Below, piece after piece: positions 1 to 8,940 of a stretch of 58,616 nucleotides of DNA. This stretch comes from Acidobacteriota bacterium. GTDB taxonomy: Bacteria > Acidobacteriota > Vicinamibacteria > Marinacidobacterales > Marinacidobacteraceae. The position numbers and the translations under genes were made by a program. The DNA is taken from the NCBI GenBank assembly GCA_022826195.1, contig JAJDVI010000064.1, forward strand, positions 1-58,616. Reading direction: 5' to 3'. Below the pieces are notes generated by a model. That model made no database searches, was not told the origin of the DNA, and was given only the letters and a program-made list of their open reading frames with translations. Each line of letters starts with the position of its first letter. The stretch's first letter is position 1.

Positions 1-141
1 GGAGGGACGTCGGTGAGCGCTCCGGTCGCCCTCCGGGCTCCCGCCGCGCTCCCCAACGTCCCTCCTGACCCGCCGAAACAGGCTCCCCAGGGTGACAAAG
101 TTCGTGTCGTTTATCTGGGCCAAACTGGATGTCGCTTGACA
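1..141. mobile_element. Possible terminal part of an insertion sequence
   Basis: Read on the minus strand, this stretch begins TGTCAAGCGACATCC immediately after the aminotransferase homology stops. A second related motif, AACGACACGAACTTTGTCACC, follows within about 40 nt, which resembles the repeated terminal motifs of IS21-like elements. A 10-bp inverted repeat, GGAGGGACGT at 1-10 and ACGTCCCTCC at 56-65, lies beyond it. No transposase is inside the window, so the assignment rests on the sharp loss of homology and the TGT-type terminus only. Confidence 0.4.
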
Positions 142-1216
142 CGGGGATCTCCCGAAGCCCCTCTCTGAGCCGCCGCGAGAGCATGCGCACCCGCGCCTCG
201 ATGAGGTCCTTGCCGAGGACGTTCTGGAACTCGACCGACTTCACCAGCGCGTACTGGCTCGGCACGTGGCGCTGGCCGGTGTTCTCGTACTTCCGGGAGT
301 CCTCGCGGAAGCGGCGCTCCCCGTCCTCCCGGTAGGTCCCGGCGCCGATGAGGGGCCAGATGTCGCCCATGGTGTCCCGCCGGATGAAGGAGACGCCGGT
401 GCCGGTGCCCGCCATGAGCCACTTCTGGCCCGCCCCCGCGTAGTGGTGGCAGCCGAGGTCCTTCATGTCGAGGGCGATCATCCCGAGCGGATGGGCGCCG
501 TCCACCGAGAGCAGGAGGTTCCTCCGGTTGCAGAGTTCGGTGAGCTCCTTCACCGGCATCAGGAGGCCGGTCACGTAGGTGATGTGGCTCACCATGACGG
601 CCCGCGTCCGGGGGCCGATCGCCGCTTCGTAGATCGAGAGGATCTGGTCGGTGCTTTCGGGCGGTGACGGGATGTCCACCCACTTGATGACCGCGCCGTA
701 GCGTTCCCGGGCGTGGATGTAGGGCTCGATGCCGCCGTTGTGCTCGTGGGTGCACATGAGCACTTCGTCCCCTTCGCGCCAGTCGAGACCCCGCCCGAAG
801 ATGTTCATGCCCTCGGTGGTGCTGCGGGTGTAGCTGACCTCGTCGGGCTCGGCGCCGATGAACGAGGCGAGCGTTTCCCGCTTCTCGTGAAGTTCCGCCC
901 GGCGGTAGCCGTTCGTCGGATCGGCGGCGATCTCGGCGTAGATCCGGGCCTCCTCGTCGGCCACCACCCGCGGGGTGGGGCCCAGGGTTCCGTTGTTCAT
1001 GAACGCCATCCCGTCGACGACGTTGAACTGCGAGCGCACCTTCCACCAGAAGTCCTCGCCGGGGTTCGCCGGGGGCGCGAGGTCTCCGAGCGGCAGGGGA
1101 GGCACCGGCCGCTGGCCGGCCGCCAGCGCGGTCAGTACCCCGCCCGGAAGCGCGGCAGTCCCGACGGCTGCTGCGGAGACTCCCAGGAAGCGACGGCGTG
1201 ACGGATTCATGTTCAT
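1..1216 (-). CDS. Class V aminotransferase, Tat-exported, 3' end disrupted
   Basis: This is a PLP-dependent class V aminotransferase of the isopenicillin N epimerase / cysteine desulfurase-like group. The start ATG at 1216 is preceded by AGGAGA at an 8-nt spacing. The N-terminus carries SRRRFLGVSAAAVG, a twin-arginine signal, so the enzyme is probably periplasmic. Family landmarks include YTRSTTEGMN, SVDGAHPLGM and AGAGQKWLMAGTG, whose lysine is the likely PLP ligand. Homology fades after GLREIP near position 142, and the frame then stays open to the window edge through sequence that looks like an insertion-sequence end. The substrate-proximal C-terminal domain is therefore lost or replaced. 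The substrate cannot be assigned. Confidence 0.75.
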   Translation of the reverse strand, partial: MNMNPSRRRFLGVSAAAVGTAALPGGVLTALAAGQRPVPPLPLGDLAPPANPGEDFWWKVRSQFNVVDGMAFMNNGTLGPTPRVVADEEARIYAEIAADPTNGYRRAELHEKRETLASFIGAEPDEVSYTRSTTEGMNIFGRGLDWREGDEVLMCTHEHNGGIEPYIHARERYGAVIKWVDIPSPPESTDQILSIYEAAIGPRTRAVMVSHITYVTGLLMPVKELTELCNRRNLLLSVDGAHPLGMIALDMKDLGCHHYAGAGQKWLMAGTGTGVSFIRRDTMGDIWPLIGAGTYREDGERRFREDSRKYENTGQRHVPSQYALVKSVEFQNVLGKDLIEARVRMLSRRLREGLREIPVSSDIQFGPDKRHELCHPGEPVSAGQEGRWGARREPGGRPERSPTSL

Positions 1217-1321
1217 CTCGGGAGTCTCCTTTTCGTCAGGAACACCGAACCTAACGGAACCCGGCGGGGGGCTTCAACCGTCACCGGCGCCGTTCCGCCG
1301 GAGGGCGCGGCCCCGACGTGA

Positions 1322-1327
1322 GATAAT
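1322..1327 (+). promoter_or_regulatory. -10-like hexamer, near-leaderless
   Basis: GATAAT lies 9 nt upstream of the ATG at 1337 in otherwise GC-rich DNA, and I see no Shine-Dalgarno sequence. This fits a leaderless or very short-leader transcript for the signalling operon. No convincing -35 is visible. Confidence 0.35.
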
Positions 1328-1336
1328 TTCAAGTTC

Positions 1337-2497
1337 ATGATTGAGCCCTGCACGATCCTGGTGGTCGACGACGAACCAGATCTCGAGACGCTGATCCGCC
1401 AGCGGTTCCGCCGCCGCATCCGCAAGGACGAGATGCGCTTCGTGTTCGCGCACGACGGCGTCCAGGCGCTCGAGGCTCTCGAGGGCCACCCGGAAATCGA
1501 GCTCATCATGACCGACATCAACATGCCCCGGATGGACGGTCTGACGCTGCTGAACGAGTTGCGGACCATTCGCCCGAAGTGCCGGGCGGTGGTGGTCTCC
1601 GCGTACGGCGACATGGCGAACATCCGGACCGCCATGAACCGCGGCGCCTTCGACTTCGTCACCAAGCCCATCGACTTCAAGGACCTCGAACTCACCATCG
1701 AGAAGACGATGACCCACCTCGCCATGATGCGCGAGGCGCTCAAGCATCGGGCCCAACTGCTGGCGCTCCATCAGGAACTGCGCGTCGCCCGCGACATGCA
1801 GATGTCCATCCTGCCGCAGCGCTTCCCATCCACCGCGAACGCCGACACCCACGCGATCATGACTCCGGCACAGGACGTGGGCGGGGACTTCTACGACGTG
1901 TTCCACCTCCCCGGACAAAGGCTGGGGGTGGTGATGGCGGACGTTTCGGGCAAGGGCGTGCCGGCCGCTCTCTTCATGATGGTCAGCCGAACCCTCGTCA
2001 AGGGGAACGCGGTGAGCGCGCTGTCTCCCGGCGAGGCGCTGACCCAGGTCAACAACCTGCTCGGGGAAGAGAACGAGCGGGCGATGTTCGTGACCCTGCT
2101 GTTCGGGATCCTCGACACCGCGCAGGGCACGTTCACGTACGCGAACGCGGGCCACTGCGCCCCGTACCTGGTCCGTACCGGCCAGAAACCGCAGGAACTT
2201 CCGCTGACCCAGGGGATCGCTCTCGGGGTCATGCCCGATTTCCCTTACACCGAGGACAAGGTGCAGCTCCAGGCGGGAGACCGGGTGTTCCTCTACACCG
2301 ACGGCGTACCCGAGGCCGAGGCCCCCGACAAGGAACTGTTCGAAAACCATCGCCTCGAAGAGACGCTGCAGGGGGTCGCCGACCGGTCCCCCGAGGAGAT
2401 CAACCGGGCCGTCATCGAGGCGGTCCGGGTTTTCTCGGGCGGTGAACATCAGTCCGACGACATCACCTGCCTGACGCTCGCCTATCGCGGAAGCTGA
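1337..2497 (+). CDS. Response regulator with SpoIIE/PP2C phosphatase output
   Basis: A 386-residue cytoplasmic two-domain regulator. The N-terminal receiver domain (about 5-122) has the acidic pair D11/D12, the phosphoacceptor D60 in MTDINMP, S88 and K110. A helical linker leads to a PP2C-type SpoIIE phosphatase (about 155-385) with metal-binding motifs GGDFYDVF (D184, D187), MADVSGKG and the C-terminal QSDDIT. Proteins of this RsbU-like class dephosphorylate an anti-anti-sigma factor when the receiver is phosphorylated. It leads a tight operon with a periplasmic binding protein (5-nt gap) and a histidine kinase, its likely phosphodonor. The phosphatase target is not in the window. Confidence 0.9.
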   Translation: MIEPCTILVVDDEPDLETLIRQRFRRRIRKDEMRFVFAHDGVQALEALEGHPEIELIMTDINMPRMDGLTLLNELRTIRPKCRAVVVSAYGDMANIRTAMNRGAFDFVTKPIDFKDLELTIEKTMTHLAMMREALKHRAQLLALHQELRVARDMQMSILPQRFPSTANADTHAIMTPAQDVGGDFYDVFHLPGQRLGVVMADVSGKGVPAALFMMVSRTLVKGNAVSALSPGEALTQVNNLLGEENERAMFVTLLFGILDTAQGTFTYANAGHCAPYLVRTGQKPQELPLTQGIALGVMPDFPYTEDKVQLQAGDRVFLYTDGVPEAEAPDKELFENHRLEETLQGVADRSPEEINRAVIEAVRVFSGGEHQSDDITCLTLAYRGS

Positions 2498-2502
2498 AGC
2501 CT

Positions 2503-3729
2503 ATGCGCTCTAGGCGGGCGGGACCATCGCCGGCGCCGGGACGTCGCTCCCGGGCTCGCTGGGCGTCGATTCTCTCCCTGGCCGCCGTCCTGGCCCCGGG
2601 AAGCGCGGCTCCCGCACGCGCCCAGGACGGGGAGCCGACCCCCGGAGTCAGCCCGGACCGCGTCCTCTTCGGACAGTCGGCGGCGCTGAGCGGCCCGGCC
2701 GCCGCGCTCGGGCAGGGCATGCGGCTCGGCATCGAGGCCGCGTTCGCCGAGATCAACCGCCGCGGTGGCGTTCACGGCCGCACGCTGGAACTGGTTTCGC
2801 TCGACGACGGCTACGAGCCCGAGGCGGCGCTGGCGAACACCCGCCGGCTGCTCCAGGAGGAGAACGTCTTCGCCCTGATCGGCCCGGTCGGGACCCCGAC
2901 CTCGCGGGCGGCCGAACCCGTGGTGGCCCAGGCCGGCGCGCCGTACATCGGCCCGTTCACGGGCGCGGAGTTCCTCCGGGAACCGGACGAGGCTCCCACC
3001 GCGGTCAACATCCGCGCTTCCTATTTCCAGGAAACCGACGAGATGGTCGAACGGCTCATCGAGGACCTCGGCGTTTCCCGGATCGCCGTCCTCTATCAGG
3101 ACGACTCCTACGGGAACGCGGGGTTGACGGGCGTGCGAATGGCGCTCGCCAGCCGGCGGCGGGAACTGAGCGGGCTGGCCGCGTACCAGCGGAACACGAC
3201 GGCCATCAAGGTCGCCGTGCTCGAACTGCGGCGCGCCGATCCGGAAGCGGTGATCATCATCGGCGCCTACCGCCCGGTGGCGGAGTTCGTGCGCTGGGCC
3301 CGGCGCATCGATTTCAACCCCATCCTGATGAACATCTCCTTCGTCGGGAGCGAAGCGCTCGCCGCCGATCTCGGATCGGCCGGAGAAGGGGTCCTGATCA
3401 CCCAGGTGGTTCCCTTCCCCGAAGACAACTCGCTCCGGGTGGTGCGGAACTACCGCGACGCGCTCCGGCGGCAGGAGCGGGGAGCGCCGCCCAGCTTCGT
3501 CTCCCTCGAGGGGTACATCGCGGGCCGTCTGGCGGGCGAGGTTCTCGAACGATCGGGGCCGGCACTCACCCGGGCCGGTTTTCTCGAGACGCTCGCCACG
3601 GTCCGGAACCTGGACCTCGGCGGCTTCTCGCTCACCTACGGACCCGGTGACACCCAGGGCTCGGACCGTGTCTTCCTGACCCGAATCGAAGCGAACGGCA
3701 CGTTGAGGCCCCTCACCTCGCTGAGGTAG
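2503..3729 (+). CDS. Periplasmic branched-chain amino acid-type binding protein
   Basis: A 408-residue secreted protein with an arginine-rich N-terminus, a hydrophobic segment (about 20-37) and a likely cleavage after PARAQ. The mature part matches the LivK / receptor ligand-binding fold: an opening VLFGQSAALSGPAAALG, then GGVHGRTLELVSLDDGYEP, RRLLQEENVFALIGPVGTP and a second lobe from ISRIAVLYQDDSYG-like sequence. No ABC permease or ATPase adjoins it. It sits between a response regulator and a sensor kinase, so it probably serves as a ligand-sensing subunit for the kinase rather than in transport. The ligand is unknown; this class binds amino acids, amides or small organic acids. Confidence 0.85.
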   Translation: MRSRRAGPSPAPGRRSRARWASILSLAAVLAPGSAAPARAQDGEPTPGVSPDRVLFGQSAALSGPAAALGQGMRLGIEAAFAEINRRGGVHGRTLELVSLDDGYEPEAALANTRRLLQEENVFALIGPVGTPTSRAAEPVVAQAGAPYIGPFTGAEFLREPDEAPTAVNIRASYFQETDEMVERLIEDLGVSRIAVLYQDDSYGNAGLTGVRMALASRRRELSGLAAYQRNTTAIKVAVLELRRADPEAVIIIGAYRPVAEFVRWARRIDFNPILMNISFVGSEALAADLGSAGEGVLITQVVPFPEDNSLRVVRNYRDALRRQERGAPPSFVSLEGYIAGRLAGEVLERSGPALTRAGFLETLATVRNLDLGGFSLTYGPGDTQGSDRVFLTRIEANGTLRPLTSLR

Positions 3730-3733
3730 CGGG

Positions 3734-6166
3734 ATGGCCGACAGGGAACCGGAAGACCGGCAGGACGGCGCTCCGGACCCCGAGGCGAGTCCCGCCGCCG
3801 GGGAGCGGCCGCCGGAGGCGGAGGAAGAACCGGAAGGGCCGGGCGGACTCTCGATCGTCGGGGCGCTCCGGGAAGCGCTGTCGGGGAAGACGCCCCTCTC
3901 GGCCGACGATGGCGGCGCGGCGCCCGAAGGCGCCGATGGCGGGCCGCCCGACGAGCCGGCCGCCGCGCCCGAACCCGCCCCCGCCGCCGAGAAGGGTGGC
4001 TGGTTTCGCCGGAAGTTCGCGCTCCGCCGGAGCCTGCGGGTGCAGGTCGCCGCCGGTCTCGGCGCGGCCATCGTCTTCACCCTCATCGCCAGCATCATCG
4101 CGCTCGTCGCCTTCTTCCAGGTCGGCCGGATCCAGCGCGAGATCAACACCGAGCACGTCCCGGCGCTGACCAACGCCGTCCAGATCGGACAGCTCGCCAC
4201 CACCCTCGCCGCCGCCGCGCCCCGCCTGGTGGCGGAGGCCCGCAACCGGCAGCTCGCGGCCGATCCGGAGGCGGAGGCCACGCCGGACGAGGCCGCGCCC
4301 GGTCTCGACCTGCTGGAGGCCGCCGCGCGGATCATCGAGCTGTCCTCCGAACTGGGCGCCGGCGAGCGGACGGCGGGACTCCGGGAGTTCTCCGAGGCGC
4401 TCGCCGGCAACCTGCGGGACATCCAGGTCTCGGTCGAGAGCGGCGTCGTCCTGCAGGAGCGGCTGGGCCAGCTCCAGGAAGCGACCGTCGTCCGGAGCCG
4501 TGAACTCAACGAGCTCATCGTTCCCCTGCTGGATGACCAGGTCTTCTTCATGGCGACCGGACTCCGGGAACTCGGTGACGATCCGGCGCCGCTGGAGGTG
4601 CGCGGCGCGGAGGTGGAGGTGATGTACCAGCAGGCGCTGAGCGCCGTTGACGCGCGCGGGAACCTGGCGGGCAGCCTGATCGCCGACGTCGTCGTGCAGG
4701 ACGACCTGGAACTGGTCGAAACGCTGGAGGAGAGGTTCCGGGCGGCGACCGCCGGCACCTTCCGGGCCCTCGACACGATCGGTGACCGGGCGCCCCGGCA
4801 GTTGCGGCAGACCCTCGACGCCATCTACGACCTGGGCCTGGCCGAGGACGGCGCGTTCCCGGTCCGGCGCGAATACCTCGCCGAACTCCGGAACCAGCTC
4901 GGCTATCTCGCCCGCAACGAGTCCATCACCGACTCGCTCGAGGTCGCGGTGGGCACTCTCACGGTCGGCCTGGAGCAGGAGGCGCTGGCCGCCACCGATC
5001 AGTCGGAGGCGGCCCTGAACCTGGGACGTTCGCTGCTGGTGGCCCTGAACGTCCTGGGGATCAGCAGCGCCGCGCTGATCCTCTGGCTCTTCGTCGGGCG
5101 TTTCCTGATCGCCCGGCTCACGGCCCTGTCACGCGCCATGCGCCGGATGGCCGGCGGCGACCTGGAGACGCGTATCGAAGTCCGGGGGCAGGACGAGGTG
5201 GGCGAGATGGCGCAGGCGCTCGAAGTCTTCCGGAAGCACGCCCTCGAGGTGCAGCGGCTCAACCTGGTCGAGGAGCTGGCGACGCGCGTGGAAGCGCAGA
5301 ACGAGGAGCTGGCCAAGACCCTCGAGGACCTGGAGAAGGCGCAGGACCAGATGGTCATGCAGGAGAAGCTGGCCTCGCTCGGCCAGTTGACCGCCGGTAT
5401 CGCGCACGAGATCAAGAACCCGCTGAACTTCGTCAACAACTTCGCCGACATCTCGACCGAGCTGCTCGAAGACCTGAAGGAGGAACTGGAGACCGTCAAG
5501 GAGAACGTGCCCGAGGAGTCCATCGCCGAGATCGAGGACATCAGCGGCGACCTGTCGGGGAACCTCGAACGGATCGTCCACCACGGCAAGCGAGCCAGTT
5601 CCATCGTCTACGGCATGCTGGAACACGCGCGCAAGGAAGGCGGCGAAATGCGTCCCACCGAGATCAACGCCATGCTGGAGGAGTACATCGCGCTCGCCTT
5701 CCACTCCATGCGCGCGGTGGACAGCCGCTTCCAGATGACGATCCAGAAGGACTTCGGGGACGACGTGGGCGCCATCCAGGCGGTGCCGCAGGACCTCAGC
5801 CGGGTGTTCCTGAACATCGTCACGAACGCCTGCCAGGCCACCTTCGAAAAGCAGCTCGCCGAGGACTCGGACCCCAACTACCAGCCGGAACTCGCGGTCA
5901 CGAGCCGCAAGGAGAACGGCGACATCGAGGTGCGGATCAAGGACAACGGTCCCGGCATCCCCGAGGAACACCTGAAGAAGATCTTCGAGCCGTTCTTCAC
6001 CACGAAGGACACGGACAAGGGCACCGGCCTCGGCCTTTCCCTCTGCCACGACATCGTCCGGGGCCACGGCGGCACCCTGGCGGTGAACTCGGAAGTCGGG
6101 AACGGCGCCGAGTTCGTCATCACCCTGCCGACGGCGGCGTCGGGTGGCGCCCAGGCAGGGTCCTGA
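3734..6166 (+). CDS. Membrane sensor histidine kinase with HAMP domain
   Basis: An 810-residue sensor. The first 90 residues are a Pro/Glu/Ala-rich, probably disordered cytoplasmic extension, unusual for this class. TM1 spans about 104-130, a helical periplasmic sensor about 131-432, TM2 about 433-457 and HAMP about 457-510, followed by a coiled coil. The HisKA H-box is AGIAHEIKNPLNF with H558. The ATPase domain has FLNIVTNACQA (N694, N698), DNGPG (737-741) and GTGLGLSL (763-770). It starts 4 nt after the binding-protein gene, so all three genes are one transcript. The predicted path is ligand, binding protein, kinase, receiver-phosphatase. The periplasmic domain is not a family I can name. 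Confidence 0.9.
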   Translation: MADREPEDRQDGAPDPEASPAAGERPPEAEEEPEGPGGLSIVGALREALSGKTPLSADDGGAAPEGADGGPPDEPAAAPEPAPAAEKGGWFRRKFALRRSLRVQVAAGLGAAIVFTLIASIIALVAFFQVGRIQREINTEHVPALTNAVQIGQLATTLAAAAPRLVAEARNRQLAADPEAEATPDEAAPGLDLLEAAARIIELSSELGAGERTAGLREFSEALAGNLRDIQVSVESGVVLQERLGQLQEATVVRSRELNELIVPLLDDQVFFMATGLRELGDDPAPLEVRGAEVEVMYQQALSAVDARGNLAGSLIADVVVQDDLELVETLEERFRAATAGTFRALDTIGDRAPRQLRQTLDAIYDLGLAEDGAFPVRREYLAELRNQLGYLARNESITDSLEVAVGTLTVGLEQEALAATDQSEAALNLGRSLLVALNVLGISSAALILWLFVGRFLIARLTALSRAMRRMAGGDLETRIEVRGQDEVGEMAQALEVFRKHALEVQRLNLVEELATRVEAQNEELAKTLEDLEKAQDQMVMQEKLASLGQLTAGIAHEIKNPLNFVNNFADISTELLEDLKEELETVKENVPEESIAEIEDISGDLSGNLERIVHHGKRASSIVYGMLEHARKEGGEMRPTEINAMLEEYIALAFHSMRAVDSRFQMTIQKDFGDDVGAIQAVPQDLSRVFLNIVTNACQATFEKQLAEDSDPNYQPELAVTSRKENGDIEVRIKDNGPGIPEEHLKKIFEPFFTTKDTDKGTGLGLSLCHDIVRGHGGTLAVNSEVGNGAEFVITLPTAASGGAQAGS

Positions 6167-6212
6167 GCGCGGGAACGCGGGGACGTCAAGGAGCCCCCAC
6201 CGGGAGAACTGG

Positions 6213-6238
6213 GCCGGCTGAAGCCGGCGTTGCCAGCC
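6213..6238 (+). repeat. Double-hairpin repeat, hairpin II copy a
   Basis: GCCGGC-TGAA-GCCGGC followed by GTTGCCAGCC, a slightly diverged form of the conserved GTTCCAAGCC tail. It lies in the intergenic region downstream of the histidine kinase and upstream of a second copy in the same orientation. Confidence 0.8.
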
Positions 6239-6286
6239 GCCGCGGGCGGCGGCACGGACTCTGTCCGCGGTGGTGGACCGCGCCAT

Positions 6287-6336
6287 GCGCTGCGCTGCCG
6301 CGCAGCGCGTGCCGGCTGAAGCCGGCGTTCCAAGCC
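6287..6336 (+). repeat. Double-hairpin repeat, complete copy b
   Basis: Hairpin I is GCGCTGCGC-TGCC-GCGCAGCGC (6287-6308), then GT, then hairpin II GCCGGC-TGAA-GCCGGC (6311-6326), then GTTCCAAGCC. It sits just past the 3' end of the minus-strand TPR gene, between convergent genes. Confidence 0.85.
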
Positions 6337-6355
6337 TCCCGGGTCGCGGTGCCGG

Positions 6356-8023
6356 CTAGAACCTCGCGGCGGTCAGGACGATGTCGGCGCGGCTCCAGGC
6401 GCGCAGGAAGCGGCGCTGCACCCGGTTGGCCTCGTCGGTCTTTCCCTGGGCGCGGAGGGACTCGAGGAGGCCGAAGAGCGACCAGCCGTTCTCCGGCCAG
6501 TGCTTCAGGTCCTCTCGAAATGCCACTTCGGCATGGTCCGGTTGACCCGCTTCGAGCAGGACCGCGCCGAGGGTCTGCCGCATGGGCATGTACCAGGGCG
6601 GCGGCTCGGTGTAGGCGAGGTTGTCCTGGATGTGGATGGCCTCTTCAAGGAGCGGAACCGCCTTTTCCGGCGCGTCGTGGCGCGACACGATGTCGGCCTC
6701 GAGCGCGGTGGCGGCGAGCCGCAGCATGTCCTTGGCCGATACCCGCCCCATTCCGGGAAGGTCCTCGTCAGCCGCGATGGCCACGACCCGCGTCTGGTGT
6801 TCCCGGGCCTGCTCCACGTCGCCGGTGGCCGAGTGGGCGAGTCCCCGCACGTAGTGCCAGATCGCCGTCTCGAAGAGGTATTCGGCGCGCGGCTGCGGCT
6901 CGCTCATGATGTCGTTCCAGCGGCCGAAGCGCGCCTGCGCGAACAGCGGGATGGAGAGGAAGAGCTGCGGGCGCGACGACTCCTCGATCCGGTTGGGGCC
7001 GACCTGGACCCGCACCTTGTCCCGCAGCTTGTAGGCCTGCTGCAGCGCCACCGCGCTCCGGCCCTCGAACTGCGCCGCGGACCAGGCGAAGTGGACGTTG
7101 TGCTGGTAGGAACCGACCGGGTAGCGGCCCTCCTGATCGGGCATCCCGATGTACAGCTCGTCCACCGCGGCGGCATCCAGGTTGAAGTCGGCCGCCTCGT
7201 CGTAGTTGCCGGTCTGGATCAGGATGTGCGCGCCCATGTGGACAAGGTGGGCGGCACCCGGCATGGTCCGGGGCAGGTTCCGCGCGTGGGGGACCGCGCG
7301 CGCGAGGTTGTCGGAAGCCTCGACCCCGTGGATGTAGTAGTGGATGGCGCCGGGGTGGTTCGGATCCATCTCCAGGGCGCGCTCGATCTGCTCCACCAGC
7401 CAGAGGGTGCCGTCGTTCAGCGGCTTCCCGTCATCGTCCCAGTAGTTCCAGCGGGTGGTGTTCATGTAGGACGCCGCGGCGAGCACCTGGAGTTCGATGT
7501 CGTCGGGATACGCCTCCGCGAGGGCGCGGGCCTTCTCGTGGTACGCCTGGTCGAGCGGTTCGCGCTCCGCCGCCGGGTCCTCCGCGTAGCGGGCCGCCAG
7601 CGCCTCGATCATCGCCTTTTCCTTCTCCGTGGCCGTCCCGGAGAGCTCCCGGGCGCGGGTGATGGCTTCCCAGGCGGTCTCGAGCTGGTCCTCGGGCGGC
7701 TCTCCCTGGTTCAGGTAGGGCCCGTAGGCGAGGGCCCGGCCCCAGTGCGACATCGCGTTGTCGTCGAGACGCGCCGCCTCGTCGAAGGAGCGCCGCGCTT
7801 CCGCCATCCAGAACGCGTACACCAGGCGGAGCCCCTGGTCGAAGTACTGCTGACCCAGTTCCGAAGCGCCGCTCACCGGATAGCTGACGGTGCCGAGCTT
7901 GGCGTGCAGGGGCACCGCCAGGTCGCCAGGGTTCGTCTCCTCCTCTTCCCAGGCGGGCGCGGCGGCGGCGCACAGCAGGGCCAGGACGATCAGCAACGAG
8001 GTACATCGGCTGGTTCGGGTCAT
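6356..8023 (-). CDS. Secreted tetratricopeptide-repeat protein
   Basis: A 555-residue exported protein of unknown biochemical role. I chose the ATG at 8023 (MTRTSRCTSLL...) because GAGGAGA lies about 9 nt upstream and it gives a clean signal peptide ending near AAAAPA. An in-frame ATG at 8041 overlaps the preceding stop and would add six residues. The mature protein begins with a segment of the form GQQYFDQGLRLVYAFWMAEA, the characteristic first TPR-like helix pair of a family of secreted TPR proteins. More TPR-like helices rich in Ala/Glu run to the C-terminus. It is the last gene of a minus-strand operon with an M55 peptidase and another TPR protein. Confidence 0.8.
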   Translation of the reverse strand: MTRTSRCTSLLIVLALLCAAAAPAWEEEETNPGDLAVPLHAKLGTVSYPVSGASELGQQYFDQGLRLVYAFWMAEARRSFDEAARLDDNAMSHWGRALAYGPYLNQGEPPEDQLETAWEAITRARELSGTATEKEKAMIEALAARYAEDPAAEREPLDQAYHEKARALAEAYPDDIELQVLAAASYMNTTRWNYWDDDGKPLNDGTLWLVEQIERALEMDPNHPGAIHYYIHGVEASDNLARAVPHARNLPRTMPGAAHLVHMGAHILIQTGNYDEAADFNLDAAAVDELYIGMPDQEGRYPVGSYQHNVHFAWSAAQFEGRSAVALQQAYKLRDKVRVQVGPNRIEESSRPQLFLSIPLFAQARFGRWNDIMSEPQPRAEYLFETAIWHYVRGLAHSATGDVEQAREHQTRVVAIAADEDLPGMGRVSAKDMLRLAATALEADIVSRHDAPEKAVPLLEEAIHIQDNLAYTEPPPWYMPMRQTLGAVLLEAGQPDHAEVAFREDLKHWPENGWSLFGLLESLRAQGKTDEANRVQRRFLRAWSRADIVLTAARF

Positions 8024-8037
8024 CTCGGAAGGTCTCC

Positions 8038-8934
8038 TCATTCGGACAGATTGCGGTAGAGGACACGGATGATGGCGTAGCCCTCCGCCATGTCCCCGGC
8101 TTCGAAGCGCACCGTATCCGGAGCGATTCGTTCGATTTGCGGCAGCAGCGAGGCGATCTCGGCCAGGTCGGGCCGCGTGTACTGGATCTCGATCGCGACG
8201 GGCGGACCGGGCGCCGCGGGCGGCTCGGGGATGGACTCGAGCGCCCGGGTGGCGGCATCCCGGATCAGGCGCGCGGTGACCTCCGGGTGCAGAAGCTCCG
8301 CGGTGGTCCGCCGGATGGCCCGCTTCACGGCGACGAACTCGGTGTCCGGGAGGAGCTCGCCGAGCTCCTCCGCGAACGCCTCGTCACCGGTCGCGAGCGC
8401 TACCGGAACCCCGTGGTGCGCCGCCAGCAGGGCGTTCATGTCCCCCTCGCCGGCCGGCCGGCCGTCCACCCGGATCTCGCGGATGGACGCGCCCGATCCC
8501 GTGTGGGCCATGAGTCCGTCGGGATTCCCGGCGCGGGCGTGGTACCCGATGAAGAAGACGGCGTCGAAGTCGGCAGAGATCCCCTGCATCATGCCGAACG
8601 GCTTCGAGTTGTGACTGATCAGCCGCGCCGGCGGCAAAAGCTGCTCCACCCGGACGTTGCGCATGCTGCCGTGGCTGTCGTTCACCAGGATCTCGGTGGC
8701 GCCGGCGTCGAGCGCCCCCTGGATGGCCGCGTTGACGTCGCTCATCATGAGGTCGCGGCCGCGGCCGTACTCCGCGCCGGAAGCCGACGTCATCTCGGAA
8801 TGGGCGATGCCGCTGAGGCCCTCCATGTCCGCGGAGATGAAAACCCGCAGGCCGTCATCCTGCGCGGATCCGGTGGCTGCCCAGAGCGCGGTGAGAGCGA
8901 CGACGGCGAACCGGCGCCCGGCGCGCGGGTGCAT
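8038..8934 (-). CDS. Secreted M55 D-aminopeptidase (DppA-like)
   Basis: A 298-residue zinc aminopeptidase of family M55. The DppA-type metal and active-site residues are visible: D36 and E38 in ISADMEG, H88 in NDSHG, H132 in GYHA and E163 in AGEGDMN. A signal peptide (about 1-24, ending TGSAQ) makes this an exported version, whereas Bacillus DppA is cytoplasmic. Known family members release N-terminal D-amino acids or process D-Ala-containing peptides. It lies 6 nt after an upstream TPR protein and 14 nt before the next start, so peptide or peptidoglycan-fragment scavenging by the operon is a reasonable inference. Confidence 0.88.
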   Translation of the reverse strand: MHPRAGRRFAVVALTALWAATGSAQDDGLRVFISADMEGLSGIAHSEMTSASGAEYGRGRDLMMSDVNAAIQGALDAGATEILVNDSHGSMRNVRVEQLLPPARLISHNSKPFGMMQGISADFDAVFFIGYHARAGNPDGLMAHTGSGASIREIRVDGRPAGEGDMNALLAAHHGVPVALATGDEAFAEELGELLPDTEFVAVKRAIRRTTAELLHPEVTARLIRDAATRALESIPEPPAAPGPPVAIEIQYTRPDLAEIASLLPQIERIAPDTVRFEAGDMAEGYAIIRVLYRNLSE

Positions 8935-8940
8935 CGGCTG

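Noticed and set aside
56..65. Inverted repeat at 1-65 as a transcription terminator
   Set aside because: No T-tract, and it lies within sequence that appears to belong to an insertion element.
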